From Vibrio japonicus (GTDB taxonomy: Bacteria; Pseudomonadota; Gammaproteobacteria; Enterobacterales; Vibrionaceae), in NCBI RefSeq assembly GCF_024582835.1, contig NZ_CP102096.1:2294001-2358000 (forward strand): DNA of 64,000 bases. Direction: 5' to 3'. Position numbers and translations under genes: made by a program. The notes beneath the pieces were generated by a model. The model did no database searches and was not told the origin of the DNA. It saw nothing but the letters and a program-made list of their open reading frames with translations. This document shows positions 1 to 9,404 of this stretch, one piece after another. Positions within the stretch are counted from its first letter, which is position 1. The number at the start of each line of letters is the position of its first letter.

Positions 1-1
1 A

Positions 2-238
2 ACCTCATCAGCAATGTTAGTTGGCGCTTGGTGGGAAGTACTGGCTCCTTGTATCGCCTTAACCATCCTAGTAACTGGTCTTGCACTACTTAACTTTGCC
101 GTCGATGAAATTGCCAACCCTCAGCTACGTTCACACAAAGGTATGAAGCGCTGGAAAAAACTGGCGAAACAAGACAAAAAAGAACGTCAGCCAACAGAAC
201 TAGCACCACAAAATGCACTTTGGAGCGGAGAAAAATAA
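2..238 (+). CDS. Oligopeptide/chitobiose ABC transporter permease, C-terminal part only
   Basis: This is the 3' end of a gene that starts before the window; the frame is open from base 2 to the TAA at 236-238. The visible residues give one hydrophobic membrane segment (LAPCIALTILVTGLALLNFAVDEI) followed by a basic cytoplasmic tail, the usual end of a DppC/OppC-type inner-membrane permease. The next two genes encode the paired ATPases, and the downstream genes are chitin-disaccharide enzymes, so it is most likely the second permease of the (GlcNAc)2 importer. Substrate is inferred from context only. The next gene starts two bases after this stop, so the two are probably translationally coupled. 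Confidence 0.85.
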   Translation, partial: TSSAMLVGAWWEVLAPCIALTILVTGLALLNFAVDEIANPQLRSHKGMKRWKKLAKQDKKERQPTELAPQNALWSGEK

Positions 239-240
239 TC

Positions 241-1212
241 ATGACTGAACCACTCATTTCTATCCGTAACCTCTGCGTTGACTACATTACCGATGCTGGC
301 GATGTCCGCGCGTGTAACAACGTGAGCTTTGACATCGCACCTGGTGAAGTCTTTGGCCTAGCTGGTGAATCAGGCTGTGGTAAATCGACTGTCGCATTCT
401 CTCTAATGCGTCTACATAAGCCGCCTGCATTCATCACTGGTGGTGAAGTCATCTTCAACGGTGAAGACATCATTCAGTACAGCGACGAACGTATGCAAGC
501 GTTCCGTTGGAGTGAAATGTCAATGGTGTTTCAGAGTGCCATGAATGCTCTGAACCCAGTATTGACAATGGAAGATCAATTCTGTGACGTAATCATGCGT
601 CACACGAATATGACTCGCGAGCAAGCACGTAAGCGTGCAGAAGGCCTATTGGAAATCGTCGATATCCACCCTAGCCGTCTGACCGATTACCCTCACCAGT
701 TTTCAGGTGGCATGCGTCAGCGCTTGGTAATTGCTATCGCGCTCGCGCTGAATCCAAAGATGATCATCATGGATGAACCAACCACCGCACTAGACGTGGT
801 GGTACAGCGAGAGATTCTGCAAAAGATCTACGCGCTGAAAGAAGAGTTTGGCTTCTCGATTCTGTTCATTACCCACGACATCTCTTTGATGGTCGAGTTT
901 TCAGACCGCATTGGCATCATGTACTCCGGTGAGTTGATCGAAGTTGCGCCGTCAAAACAGATTCTGGAAAGTCCTTACCATCCTTATACCAAAGGACTAG
1001 GTAGCTCTTTCCCTCCATTAACAGGCCCGAAAACTAAGTTGACTGGTATTCCAGGTAACCCACTAAACTTGCTGGATATTCCTCAAGGTTGTCGCTTCCA
1101 AGCTCGCTGTGATCGCGTGCATGAAGCCTGTACCCGAGTTCCTACGCAACTAAAAAAAATAGAGCCAAATCGTTTCTCCAATTGTCACCTATACGGTGAT
1201 CCGATTGCATAG
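241..1212 (+). CDS. ABC transporter ATP-binding protein, DppD/OppD type (chitobiose import)
   Basis: A 323-residue ATPase of the oligopeptide class. Walker A GESGCGKS is at residues 42-49, followed by the signature FSGGMRQR, Walker B KMIIMDEPT and a conserved switch histidine (FITHD). The C-terminal tail has the cysteine-rich RCDRVHEACTR motif typical of DppD/OppD proteins. I chose ATG 241 over an upstream ATG at 220 because GGAG at 222-225 is then correctly placed and the protein begins MTEPLISIRN like its relatives. It lies two bases after the permease stop. It should energise uptake of chitin disaccharide together with the next gene product; the substrate is inferred from the operon. Confidence 0.93.
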   Translation: MTEPLISIRNLCVDYITDAGDVRACNNVSFDIAPGEVFGLAGESGCGKSTVAFSLMRLHKPPAFITGGEVIFNGEDIIQYSDERMQAFRWSEMSMVFQSAMNALNPVLTMEDQFCDVIMRHTNMTREQARKRAEGLLEIVDIHPSRLTDYPHQFSGGMRQRLVIAIALALNPKMIIMDEPTTALDVVVQREILQKIYALKEEFGFSILFITHDISLMVEFSDRIGIMYSGELIEVAPSKQILESPYHPYTKGLGSSFPPLTGPKTKLTGIPGNPLNLLDIPQGCRFQARCDRVHEACTRVPTQLKKIEPNRFSNCHLYGDPIA

Positions 1213-1224
1213 AGCAAACTCTAT
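1209..1224 (+). other. Small hairpin over the stop codon of the first ATPase gene
   Basis: ATAGAG (1209-1214) and CTCTAT (1219-1224) flank CAAA, a six-pair AT-rich stem that includes the TAG stop. It is weak alone but matches the pattern of hairpins at the other long junctions of this operon. Confidence 0.4.
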
Positions 1225-1266
1225 CAATCTAGTGAGAAAAGAATAAGAAGTTTACTGGAGACAATT

Positions 1267-2262
1267 ATGAGCAAAGATTTTGGCCAACTACTGATTGAAG
1301 GGAAAAACCTTGTTAAGGATTTCCCGATCAACAGTAACGCCCTTAACCAACCAATGATGCGCGCGATTAACGACGTGTCATTCAAAATGTACAAAAGTCG
1401 CGGCCTGTCCGTGGTGGGTGAATCGGGTTCAGGCAAATCAACCACAGCGAAAATGATCGCGAAAATGTACGCACCGACCGACGGTATGATTGAGTACAAG
1501 GGTAGAGATATTCAAACCATCTCGTCTCGCCAAGACTTAATGTCATACCGTGAAGGTGTTCAGATGGTGTGGCAAGACCCGTTTGGTTCTTTAAATCCAA
1601 CGCATAACATCTTCCACCATATTGCTCGTCCACTACTGATTCATAAGAAAGTATCACCGGGCAACAAGAAAGAGTTAGAAGAACGCGTATATGACCTGCT
1701 AGAGCAAGTCGGCCTGATCCCACCGAAAGAGACTGCTCAGAAGTTTCCACATCAGTTATCCGGTGGTCAGCGTCAACGTGTCAACCTAGCGAGAAACATC
1801 GCAGTTGGTGCTGAGGTGGTATTGGCAGATGAGCCGACCTCAATGCTAGACGTCTCTATCCGAGCAGGTGTTCTCAACTTGATGGAAGAGATGAAGTTTG
1901 AGAAGAAGATGTCTCTACTTTACATCACTCACGACATTGCAACCGCACGTTACATTGCGGAAGACTTGGCCGTGATGTACGTCGGCCACATGGTGGAATG
2001 GGGTGATACCGAAGAGATCATTCACGATCCTCAACACCCATATACTCAGTTACTGGTCTCAGCTGTTCCGGACCCTAGCAAATCCATTCACGAAAAACTG
2101 AAAGGAAACAAAGGTGATATTCCATTATGGACACCTGAATCGCTTGGATGTCCGTTCGCGGGTCGCTGTGAGCATGTTACTGACAAATGCCGTGAGCAGC
2201 TCCCAGCCGTCACCCAGCTGTCTGATAACCACTTCGTTCGTTGTTACTTATACGAGAACTAA
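1267..2262 (+). CDS. ABC transporter ATP-binding protein, DppF/OppF type (chitobiose import)
   Basis: A 331-residue partner ATPase. Walker A GESGSGKS is at residues 51-58, the signature is LSGGQRQR, Walker B is VVLADEPTSMLD, and the C-terminus carries the cysteine-containing RCEHVTDKCR element seen in DppF-like subunits. GGAG at 1257-1260 precedes the ATG. It should form the nucleotide-binding heterodimer with the preceding protein on the cytoplasmic face of the importer. It ends the transport part of the operon; a strong hairpin separates it from the first sugar-processing gene. Confidence 0.93.
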   Translation: MSKDFGQLLIEGKNLVKDFPINSNALNQPMMRAINDVSFKMYKSRGLSVVGESGSGKSTTAKMIAKMYAPTDGMIEYKGRDIQTISSRQDLMSYREGVQMVWQDPFGSLNPTHNIFHHIARPLLIHKKVSPGNKKELEERVYDLLEQVGLIPPKETAQKFPHQLSGGQRQRVNLARNIAVGAEVVLADEPTSMLDVSIRAGVLNLMEEMKFEKKMSLLYITHDIATARYIAEDLAVMYVGHMVEWGDTEEIIHDPQHPYTQLLVSAVPDPSKSIHEKLKGNKGDIPLWTPESLGCPFAGRCEHVTDKCREQLPAVTQLSDNHFVRCYLYEN

Positions 2263-2268
2263 AAACCA

Positions 2269-2298
2269 ATAAGCCAAGAGCACCCGCTCTTGGCTTAT
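2269..2298 (+). other. Intercistronic hairpin between transporter and GH9 genes
   Basis: ATAAGCCAAGAGC (2269-2281) pairs perfectly with GCTCTTGGCTTAT (2286-2298) around a four-base loop. The stem is 13 bp but is followed by CCCGACATAAG, not a T run, so it is more likely an mRNA-stabilising or attenuating element than a complete intrinsic terminator. Confidence 0.75.
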
Positions 2299-2333
2299 CC
2301 CGACATAAGAATACCCAGTTTTCGGAGTTTTTG

Positions 2334-4058
2334 ATGCTGCTACTTACTAACCACATTGGTTACGAAACCCTTGGTCCCAAACAGGCCATTCTGATGACCA
2401 AACAGTCACACCTCACCACTTCCACTGCACAGCTGGTGTGCGCTGACAGCCAACAGATTGTCGATGACGTGAAGATAGAACCAGGTACGAACGTCGCCAA
2501 TTGGCACCAAGGGCATTTTTTTCGCATTGATTTCTCCCACTATTCCGTACCAGGTCGCTACTACCTGAGTATCGACAACGTACACTCAGAAACCTTTGAA
2601 ATTGAATCGGGCCTGCTGTTAAACCGCACCTTGTCTGACATATTGCACTATTTTAAATCTCAGCGTTGTGGCGGCAAGTTTGATAAACAAGACCGTACTG
2701 TGCCACTACTTGATACGCAAACCAAAGTGGATGTGCACGGCGGTTGGTACGATGCATCTGGCGATGTGAGTAAATACCTCAGCCACCTGTCGTATGCCAA
2801 CTATTTCAACCCTCAACAAACACCTATCGTTGTGTGGAACATGCTCAAGAGCTTGGAGCTCACCGCTGCAAACGAACGAGTACCACAACACACCAAAGTT
2901 CGACTCGCTGAAGAAGCGTTATACGGTGCCGACTTTTTGGTACGTATGCAAAACGAACAAGGCTTTTTCTATGTGACCGTCTTTGATAAGTGGTCAAAAG
3001 ACATTAACCAGCGCGAAATCTGTGTCTTCGCGACTCAAGACGGCCACAAGTCTGCTAATTATCAATCTGGATTCAGGCAAGGGGGTGGCGCAGCCATTGC
3101 TGCACTTGCAGCCGCTGCGCGCCAAACTGAATGTGGTGAATTTACCCAAGCCGAATACTTATCCGCAGCAGAAAAAGGTTACTGGCATCTGCGCGAGTTT
3201 AACCTGCAGTATCTTGACGATGGTGAAGCAAACATTATTGACGAGTATTGTGCGCTGCTGGCATCTGTCGAGCTATATAAAACTACACAAAACAGCGATT
3301 ACCTGACGGAAAGCCGCTATTGGGCAGAGAAACTGCAACAGCGTCAAATGAGCGATGATGCATTCAAATACTACTGGTCAGCAAACTCAGACGGTTCTCG
3401 CCCATACTTCCATGCAGCAGAAGCGGGCCTTCCTGTTATCGCCCTGTGTAACTACCTCGACATAGAAATAGACAAGCAACTCTTGGCAAAAACGCAAGCG
3501 GTTGTGCATCAATCACTGGCCTTTGAGCTGTCGATAACCCATGCCCAAGCCAATCCATTTGGTTACCCTCGCCAGTACGTGAAACCGGTCAACTCAGAGA
3601 AAAGGGACGCATTCTTTGTCGCTCACGACAATGAAACTGGCTACTGGTGGCAAGGTGAGAACGCGCGTCTGGGTTCATTGAGTTCCATGGCGCACTTTGC
3701 TCTTCCTCATATCGAAGATGAGCAAATTAAAGCGCAACTACTGACGTTCTCGCACAACGCTCTTAACTGGATTTTAGGGCTCAATCCGTACCACATGTGC
3801 ATGCTAGATGGACATGGACACAACAACCCAGACTACCTGCCACACCTAGGCTTCTTTAACGCCAAAGGTGGCATTTGCAATGGGATCACTGCGGGCTTTG
3901 AAGACGAAGAAGACATCGCATTCAATCCTCCAGGGCATAAAGATGACATGCTGCAAAACTGGCGATGGGGCGAACAATGGATTCCTCATGGCGCGTGGTA
4001 TTTACTCGCAATTGTCTTCCAGTTCAATCACTTCAATAACGAGCACAAGGACGACTAA
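2334..4058 (+). CDS. Glycoside hydrolase family 9 exo-beta-D-glucosaminidase-like enzyme
   Basis: A 574-residue GH9 protein without a signal peptide, so cytoplasmic. An N-terminal beta-sandwich of about 85 residues precedes the (alpha/alpha)6 catalytic domain. The GWYDASGD motif places two aspartates at 140 and 144, the likely catalytic base pair; Glu547 in WGEQWIPHGAWYLL is the likely acid. Relatives in Vibrio chitin operons, once called endoglucanase-related, are described as glucosaminidases acting on chitosan disaccharides rather than cellulases. ATG 2334 is chosen because GGAG lies at 2324-2327; a longer in-frame version would run through the intercistronic hairpin. The kinase gene begins one base after its stop, which suggests that the released glucosamine is phosphorylated at once. 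Confidence 0.88.
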   Translation: MLLLTNHIGYETLGPKQAILMTKQSHLTTSTAQLVCADSQQIVDDVKIEPGTNVANWHQGHFFRIDFSHYSVPGRYYLSIDNVHSETFEIESGLLLNRTLSDILHYFKSQRCGGKFDKQDRTVPLLDTQTKVDVHGGWYDASGDVSKYLSHLSYANYFNPQQTPIVVWNMLKSLELTAANERVPQHTKVRLAEEALYGADFLVRMQNEQGFFYVTVFDKWSKDINQREICVFATQDGHKSANYQSGFRQGGGAAIAALAAAARQTECGEFTQAEYLSAAEKGYWHLREFNLQYLDDGEANIIDEYCALLASVELYKTTQNSDYLTESRYWAEKLQQRQMSDDAFKYYWSANSDGSRPYFHAAEAGLPVIALCNYLDIEIDKQLLAKTQAVVHQSLAFELSITHAQANPFGYPRQYVKPVNSEKRDAFFVAHDNETGYWWQGENARLGSLSSMAHFALPHIEDEQIKAQLLTFSHNALNWILGLNPYHMCMLDGHGHNNPDYLPHLGFFNAKGGICNGITAGFEDEEDIAFNPPGHKDDMLQNWRWGEQWIPHGAWYLLAIVFQFNHFNNEHKDD

Positions 4059-4059
4059 C

Positions 4060-4935
4060 ATGACGCTTTACTATGTTGGCATTGATGGTGGAGGCACTTC
4101 TTGCCGTGCTCGTATTCGTGATGATCAAGGAAATTTTATCGGTGAAGCGAAAAGTGGCAGCGCCAACATTATGCTCGGTGCCGATATCGCGATGGAGTCG
4201 ATTCTAGATTCAATCACTCAGGCTGCTCAACAAGGTGGCTTATCGCAGCAATATTTCTCCCAAATGCACGTAGGCTTAGCGTTGGCAGGCGCAGAGCACC
4301 AATCGTCGTGGAAAAAATTCATGGCATTGTCTCATCCGTTTGCCTCTCTCGTATTAAACACCGATGCGTACGGTGCTTGTCTTGGTGCACACAATGGTGA
4401 CGATGGGGCAATTATGATCGCAGGCACTGGCTCTTGTGGCATCTACCTACAAGGTGGCCAGCAATATGTTGTCGGTGGCCGAGAATTTCCAATATCAGAC
4501 CAAGGTGGTGGTGCTGTTATGGGCCTTCGCTTGATCCAGCAAGTATTGTTGACCGAAGACGGGATCGTGGAAAAAACACCACTTTCGGAACACGTGATGG
4601 CGTATTTCAATCATGATGTCGACCAAGTGGTCGAGTGGTCAAAAACCGCACTGCCACGCGATTATGGTCAATTTTCTCCTGCCATCTTCCAACACGCAGC
4701 GCATGGCGACAGCTTAGCGGTTTCTATGCTTAAACAGACCGCCGCAGACATTGAAATGTACCTTGTAGCGTTAAACCGTAAAGGCGCTACACGAATATGT
4801 TTAATGGGCAGTATCGCTGAGCGTATTAAAGAGTGGCTTTCCCCACCCGTTCAAAACCTAATAGTGACACCTAAATTCGATGCAATCGAAGGCGCACTAA
4901 TGTTTGCTGGTCAGCCAGCACATAATCTTTATTGA
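4060..4935 (+). CDS. gspK: Glucosamine kinase, BadF/BadG/BcrA/BcrD ATPase family
   Basis: A 291-residue ASKHA-fold kinase. It opens with the phosphate-binding motif GIDGGGTSCRAR, has MIAGTGSCGIYL as the second phosphate loop, and ISDQGGGAVMG near the substrate site. It belongs to the N-acetylglucosamine/glucosamine kinase-like BadF family. The Vibrio homologue in this operon position (GspK) phosphorylates glucosamine with ATP to glucosamine-6-phosphate. ATG 4060 follows the GH9 stop by a single base, so translation is almost certainly coupled; a long upstream in-frame extension lies wholly inside the GH9 gene and is rejected. The GH20 gene follows after ten bases. The GlcN rather than GlcNAc preference comes from family knowledge. 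Confidence 0.88.
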   Translation: MTLYYVGIDGGGTSCRARIRDDQGNFIGEAKSGSANIMLGADIAMESILDSITQAAQQGGLSQQYFSQMHVGLALAGAEHQSSWKKFMALSHPFASLVLNTDAYGACLGAHNGDDGAIMIAGTGSCGIYLQGGQQYVVGGREFPISDQGGGAVMGLRLIQQVLLTEDGIVEKTPLSEHVMAYFNHDVDQVVEWSKTALPRDYGQFSPAIFQHAAHGDSLAVSMLKQTAADIEMYLVALNRKGATRICLMGSIAERIKEWLSPPVQNLIVTPKFDAIEGALMFAGQPAHNLY

Positions 4936-4945
4936 GGATTGAATA

Positions 4946-6856
4946 ATGAGCTTTCGCGTCGAACTCGCCGTACTGTCGGAGCACAAACACTATTGTCGCT
5001 TTGGCTTAACCGTGCATAACTTAACTGATCAGGGTCTGAGTAACTGGCAACTGCAATTTATTACAGATCGCTATATCCAACCTGACAGCTTCACTAACGG
5101 CAGCATCAAACAGATTGGCAGTTTCTGTACAGTCACACCTAGTGACGATCTACTAAGCGCCAATAAACACTATTACTGTGAATTCAGCATTGGTAGCATG
5201 CCACTGCGCTTTTATTCCGATGGCATCAAAGATGCGCTTATCCTTGTCGAAGGAAAAGCGATCACAAGCCCAGTGACGTTAACACCAATAATTTTAGCTT
5301 CTCCTTACAAAGAGCGTACCAAACTACCGGTTGTAGATGCACATGAACTCGCGTTGATACCTATGCCAAACAAGGTAGAGCAAAGCGACGGATATTTTAC
5401 CCTATCTGCTTCTAGCCAGATTACGTTACAAGCGACATTAGCTGAAAAAGCGGCGACTTGGCTACAAGAAGAACTGGTCAGAATATTTGGTTTCTCAAGT
5501 AAAGCGATCGGTCAAAGTGACATTCTATTTCGTAATAACCCAACCTTGGACGAAGGCGCTTACCAGCTGACTGTATCAAGTTCAGGCATACGCTTAGAGG
5601 CTGCATCAAGTGTCGGTTTTGTCCACGCCGGCGCAACATTGCTTCAATTAATACGAAGTGAGACTGAATCAGTATTGGTCGTTCCGTACATCAAAATCAG
5701 TGACAGCCCACGCTTTAAATATCGTGGCATGATGCTCGATTGTGCTCGTCACTTTCACCCTATCGAGCGCGTTAAACGTCTAATCAATCAACTGGCGCAC
5801 TACAAATTTAACACTTTCCACTGGCACTTAACCGATGACGAAGGCTGGCGTTTGGAAATCAAAGCTTTTCCACAACTCACTAGTGTGGGCGCATACCGCG
5901 GTAGTGGTACGCCGTTAGAGCCTCAATACAGTCATTTAAACAGTATTTATGGCGGATTCTATACTCAAGATCAGGTCAAAGAGGTGATCGCTTTTGCCGA
6001 AGATCGCGGTATCACCGTCATTCCTGAGATTGATATTCCAGGCCACTGCCGAGCAGCTATAAAGTCACTCCCTGAATTGCTACACGATCCAGAAGACAAA
6101 TCTCAGTATCACAGCATTCAACACTACAACGATAATATTCTGTCCCCTGCTTTGCCTGGAACGTACGAGTTCCTCGACAAAGTACTAGAAGAAGTCGCTG
6201 AACTATTCCCATCGAAATGGGTACATATCGGTGCCGATGAAGTGCCAGAAGGTGTGTGGATTGAAAGCCCTTCATGCCAAAAGTTAATGGCGAAACATGG
6301 CTACCAATCCGCTAAGGAATTACAAGGACATTTGCTGCGTCACGCCGAACAAAAACTGCGAACACTAGGTAAACGAATGGTCGGCTGGGAAGAAGCGCAA
6401 CATGGAAACAAAGTCAGCAAAGATACCGTGATCTATTCATGGCTGAGCGAAGAAGCCGCTTTGAACTGCGCTAAACAAGGTTTTGATGTCATCCTTCAGC
6501 CAGGCCAGTCCACCTACTTAGATATGACTCAAGACTACGCTCCAGAAGAACCGGGCGTCGATTGGGCAGCAGTGATTCCGTTAGAAAACGCATATCGATA
6601 TGAACCTTTAGCGGAAATTCCTGACGGTGACCCAATTCGTAAACGCATTCTTGGTATCCAATGTGCGCTATGGAGTGAAATCATCATCACTCAGCAACGT
6701 ATGGATTACATGATTTTCCCTCGCCTAACCGCAATGGCAGAAGCGTGCTGGACAGATAAAGCACACCGTAGCTGGGAAGGCTATTTGTCTCGATTGAAAG
6801 GACACTTGCCTCTACTCGACAAGCAAGACATTCAATATAGGCAACCTTGGAAATAA
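4946..6856 (+). CDS. Beta-N-acetylhexosaminidase, GH20
   Basis: A 636-residue GH20 enzyme. The catalytic pair Asp431-Glu432 sits in HIGADEVPEGVW, typical of substrate-assisted retaining hexosaminidases. Upstream are the family blocks KYRGMMLDCARHF, FHWHLTDDEGWRLEI and PEIDIPGHCRA. The first 150 or so residues form a non-catalytic beta-rich domain (carbohydrate-binding-like) followed by a GH20b domain. No signal peptide is visible, which fits a cytoplasmic enzyme that cleaves (GlcNAc)2 or related N-acetylglucosaminides after import. It is ten bases from the kinase gene and 89 bases from the phosphorylase gene, giving hydrolytic and phosphorolytic routes in one operon. Confidence 0.93.
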   Translation: MSFRVELAVLSEHKHYCRFGLTVHNLTDQGLSNWQLQFITDRYIQPDSFTNGSIKQIGSFCTVTPSDDLLSANKHYYCEFSIGSMPLRFYSDGIKDALILVEGKAITSPVTLTPIILASPYKERTKLPVVDAHELALIPMPNKVEQSDGYFTLSASSQITLQATLAEKAATWLQEELVRIFGFSSKAIGQSDILFRNNPTLDEGAYQLTVSSSGIRLEAASSVGFVHAGATLLQLIRSETESVLVVPYIKISDSPRFKYRGMMLDCARHFHPIERVKRLINQLAHYKFNTFHWHLTDDEGWRLEIKAFPQLTSVGAYRGSGTPLEPQYSHLNSIYGGFYTQDQVKEVIAFAEDRGITVIPEIDIPGHCRAAIKSLPELLHDPEDKSQYHSIQHYNDNILSPALPGTYEFLDKVLEEVAELFPSKWVHIGADEVPEGVWIESPSCQKLMAKHGYQSAKELQGHLLRHAEQKLRTLGKRMVGWEEAQHGNKVSKDTVIYSWLSEEAALNCAKQGFDVILQPGQSTYLDMTQDYAPEEPGVDWAAVIPLENAYRYEPLAEIPDGDPIRKRILGIQCALWSEIIITQQRMDYMIFPRLTAMAEACWTDKAHRSWEGYLSRLKGHLPLLDKQDIQYRQPWK

Positions 6857-6908
6857 CACATGCTCAATGAGCAACTTATTTAAAGTTTTCACTAGCTAAA
6901 AGAATTTG

Positions 6909-6925
6909 GCTACCGATACGGTAGC
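6909..6925 (+). other. Intercistronic hairpin before the chitobiose phosphorylase gene
   Basis: GCTACCG (6909-6915) and CGGTAGC (6919-6925) form a perfect seven-pair stem with an ATA loop, ending nine bases before the AAAAAGG ribosome binding site of the next gene. It could affect translation initiation or protect the downstream mRNA from 3'-5' decay. Confidence 0.65.
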
Positions 6926-6945
6926 TTGGTAAAAAGGAAATTATC

Positions 6946-9351
6946 ATGAAATACGGCTATTTCGATAACGACAATCGTGAATACGTCATCACTCGCCCAG
7001 ACGTTCCAGCGCCTTGGACTAACTATTTAGGCACAGAAAAATTCTGTACTGTTATTTCACACAACGCCGGGGGTTACTCGTTCTACAACTCTCCCGAATA
7101 TAACCGTGTTACTAAGTTCCGCCCGAACGCGACCTTTGACCGTCCGGGACACTACGTGTACCTGCGTGATGATGCAACGGGAGACTACTGGTCAATCTCA
7201 TGGCAACCAGTAGCAAAAAGCCTAGACGAAGCGAACTACGAAGTACGCCATGGTCTGTCGTACTCAAAATTCAAGTGTGAATACAGCGGCATCAGCGCAA
7301 CCAAAACGCTATTCATACCAAAAGGCGAAGATGCTGAAATTTGGGACGTAGTGATTAAAAACACTTCAGATAAGCCACGTACCATCAGCGCTTTCTCGTT
7401 TGTCGAATTCTCATTCAGCCACATTCAATCAGACAACCAAAACCATCAAATGTCTCTGTACTCAGCAGGTACGGCATATAAAGATGGCGTGATTGAATAC
7501 GACCTGTACTACAACACTAACGACTTTGAAGGCTTCTACTACCTAGCTTCAACATTCGACCCAGATTCATACGACGGCCAACGTGATAGCTTCCTTGGTT
7601 TGTACCGCGACGAAGCCAACCCACTAGCCGTAGAGCAAGGTAAGTGTTTCAACTCTGCTCAAACGTGTTACAACCACTGTGGCTCTTTGCACAAGCAATT
7701 CACTATCCAGCCAGGCGAAGAAGTGCGTTTTGCTTACATCCTAGGTATCGGTAAAGGCAACGGTGAACGTCTACGCGCGAAATACCAAGATCTAGCAGAA
7801 GTAGATAACGCATTCGCAGGTATCAAAGCACACTGGGATGAGCGCTGCGCGAAGTTCCAAGTGAAATCGCCAAACGAAGGTCTAGACACCATGATCAACG
7901 CTTGGACGCTCTACCAAGCAGAAACCTGTGTGGTGTGGTCTCGCTTTGCATCCTTCATCGAAGTTGGCGGTCGTACTGGTCTTGGCTACCGTGACACAGC
8001 ACAAGATGCGATCTCTGTTCCCCACGCGAACCCAGCAATGACACGTAAGCGTATCGTTGACCTTCTACGTGGTCAGGTGAAAGCAGGTTACGGTCTGCAC
8101 CTATTCGATCCTGACTGGTTTGACCCAGAGAAAGCAGACGTTAAACCGTCAAAATCACCGACTGTTGTACCAACGCCTTCAGATGAAGATAAAATCCACG
8201 GCATCGAAGATACGTGTTCTGATGACCATCTATGGCTGGTTCCAACTATCTGTAAATACGTGATGGAAACAGGTGAACACAGCTTCTTTGACGAAGTGAT
8301 CCCATACGCGGACGGCGGCGATGCAACCGTGTATGACCACATGAAAGCAGCACTGGACTTCTCAGCTGAGTACGTTGGTCAAACAGGTATCTGTAAGGGT
8401 CTGCGCGCAGACTGGAACGACTGTCTAAACCTAGGTGGTGGCGAGTCTTCAATGGTGTCATTCCTGCACTTCTGGGCACTTAAAGAGTTTATCGACCTAG
8501 CGAAATACCTAGGCAAAGAATCTGATGTTGAAAAATACACAGAAATGGCGGCCAACGTTCGTGAAGCGTGTGAAGCACACCTTTGGGACGAAGAAGGCGG
8601 CTGGTACATTCGTGGTCTGACTAAAGATGGTGACAAGATTGGTACTGCACAGCAGAAAGAAGGTCGTGTACACCTTGAGTCGAACACACTAGCGGTTCTA
8701 TCTGGTGCGGTATCTCAAGAGCGTGGTGAAAAAGCGATGGATGCAGTCGACGAGAACCTATTCTCTGAGTACGGCTTACACCTAAACTCGCCGTCATTTG
8801 CAACGCCAAACGACGACATCGGCTTCGTTACTCGCGTTTACCAAGGCGTGAAAGAAAACGGCGCGATCTTCTCGCATCCAAACCCATGGGCGTGGGTAGC
8901 AGAAGCGAAACTAGGCCGTGGTGACCGTGCAATGAAATTCTACGATGCACTCAACCCATACAACCAAAACGACATCATCGAGAAACGTATCGCAGAACCG
9001 TACTCATATGTACAGTTCATCATGGGCCGCGACCACCAAGACCATGGTCGTGCAAACCACCCATGGTTAACGGGTACTTCTGGTTGGGCGTACTTCGCGG
9101 TAACAAACTTCATCCTAGGTGTGCGTACTGGTTTTGACGGTCTCACTATCGACCCATGTATTCCAACAAACTGGCCAGGCTTTGAAGTGACGCGTCAATG
9201 GTTAGGCGCGACTTACAACATCAAAGTAGAGAACCCAAACTCAGTCAGTAAAGGCGTGAAATCAATCACTATCAACGGTGAAGCTGTATCTGGCGCTGTT
9301 CCTGTACAAGCGGAAGGCAGTGTTAACGACGTAGTGGTTGTACTAGGCTAA
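6946..9351 (+). CDS. chbP: N,N'-diacetylchitobiose phosphorylase, GH94
   Basis: An 801-residue GH94 enzyme that splits (GlcNAc)2 with inorganic phosphate into GlcNAc-1-phosphate and GlcNAc, saving one ATP. The length equals that of the Vibrio proteolyticus enzyme as I recall it, and Asp492 in LRADWNDCLNLGG falls on the catalytic acid position described for that protein. The N-terminal beta-sandwich is followed by a long (alpha/alpha)6 barrel. There is no signal peptide, so it works in the cytoplasm on imported disaccharide. AAAAAGG precedes the ATG. Base composition is smooth and codon use strongly biased, suggesting high expression. It should feed the mutase encoded next. Confidence 0.94.
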   Translation: MKYGYFDNDNREYVITRPDVPAPWTNYLGTEKFCTVISHNAGGYSFYNSPEYNRVTKFRPNATFDRPGHYVYLRDDATGDYWSISWQPVAKSLDEANYEVRHGLSYSKFKCEYSGISATKTLFIPKGEDAEIWDVVIKNTSDKPRTISAFSFVEFSFSHIQSDNQNHQMSLYSAGTAYKDGVIEYDLYYNTNDFEGFYYLASTFDPDSYDGQRDSFLGLYRDEANPLAVEQGKCFNSAQTCYNHCGSLHKQFTIQPGEEVRFAYILGIGKGNGERLRAKYQDLAEVDNAFAGIKAHWDERCAKFQVKSPNEGLDTMINAWTLYQAETCVVWSRFASFIEVGGRTGLGYRDTAQDAISVPHANPAMTRKRIVDLLRGQVKAGYGLHLFDPDWFDPEKADVKPSKSPTVVPTPSDEDKIHGIEDTCSDDHLWLVPTICKYVMETGEHSFFDEVIPYADGGDATVYDHMKAALDFSAEYVGQTGICKGLRADWNDCLNLGGGESSMVSFLHFWALKEFIDLAKYLGKESDVEKYTEMAANVREACEAHLWDEEGGWYIRGLTKDGDKIGTAQQKEGRVHLESNTLAVLSGAVSQERGEKAMDAVDENLFSEYGLHLNSPSFATPNDDIGFVTRVYQGVKENGAIFSHPNPWAWVAEAKLGRGDRAMKFYDALNPYNQNDIIEKRIAEPYSYVQFIMGRDHQDHGRANHPWLTGTSGWAYFAVTNFILGVRTGFDGLTIDPCIPTNWPGFEVTRQWLGATYNIKVENPNSVSKGVKSITINGEAVSGAVPVQAEGSVNDVVVVLG

Positions 9352-9358
9352 GCTAGCT

Positions 9359-9381
9359 AGGAGCCTCCTTGTGAGGCTCCT
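9359..9381 (+). other. Intercistronic hairpin after chbP
   Basis: AGGAGCCTC (9359-9367) and GAGGCTCCT (9373-9381) form a perfect nine-pair stem with a five-base loop, starting seven bases after the chbP stop. No T run follows. It lies just upstream of the AAGGA used by the mutase gene. Confidence 0.7.
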
Positions 9382-9404
9382 GCTATGAATTAAGGATTAT
9401 GAAT

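Noticed and set aside
2241..2333. Upstream extension of the GH9 protein
   Set aside because: It would overlap the preceding ATPase stop and cross a 13-pair hairpin; ATG 2334 has a GGAG and the conserved N-terminus.
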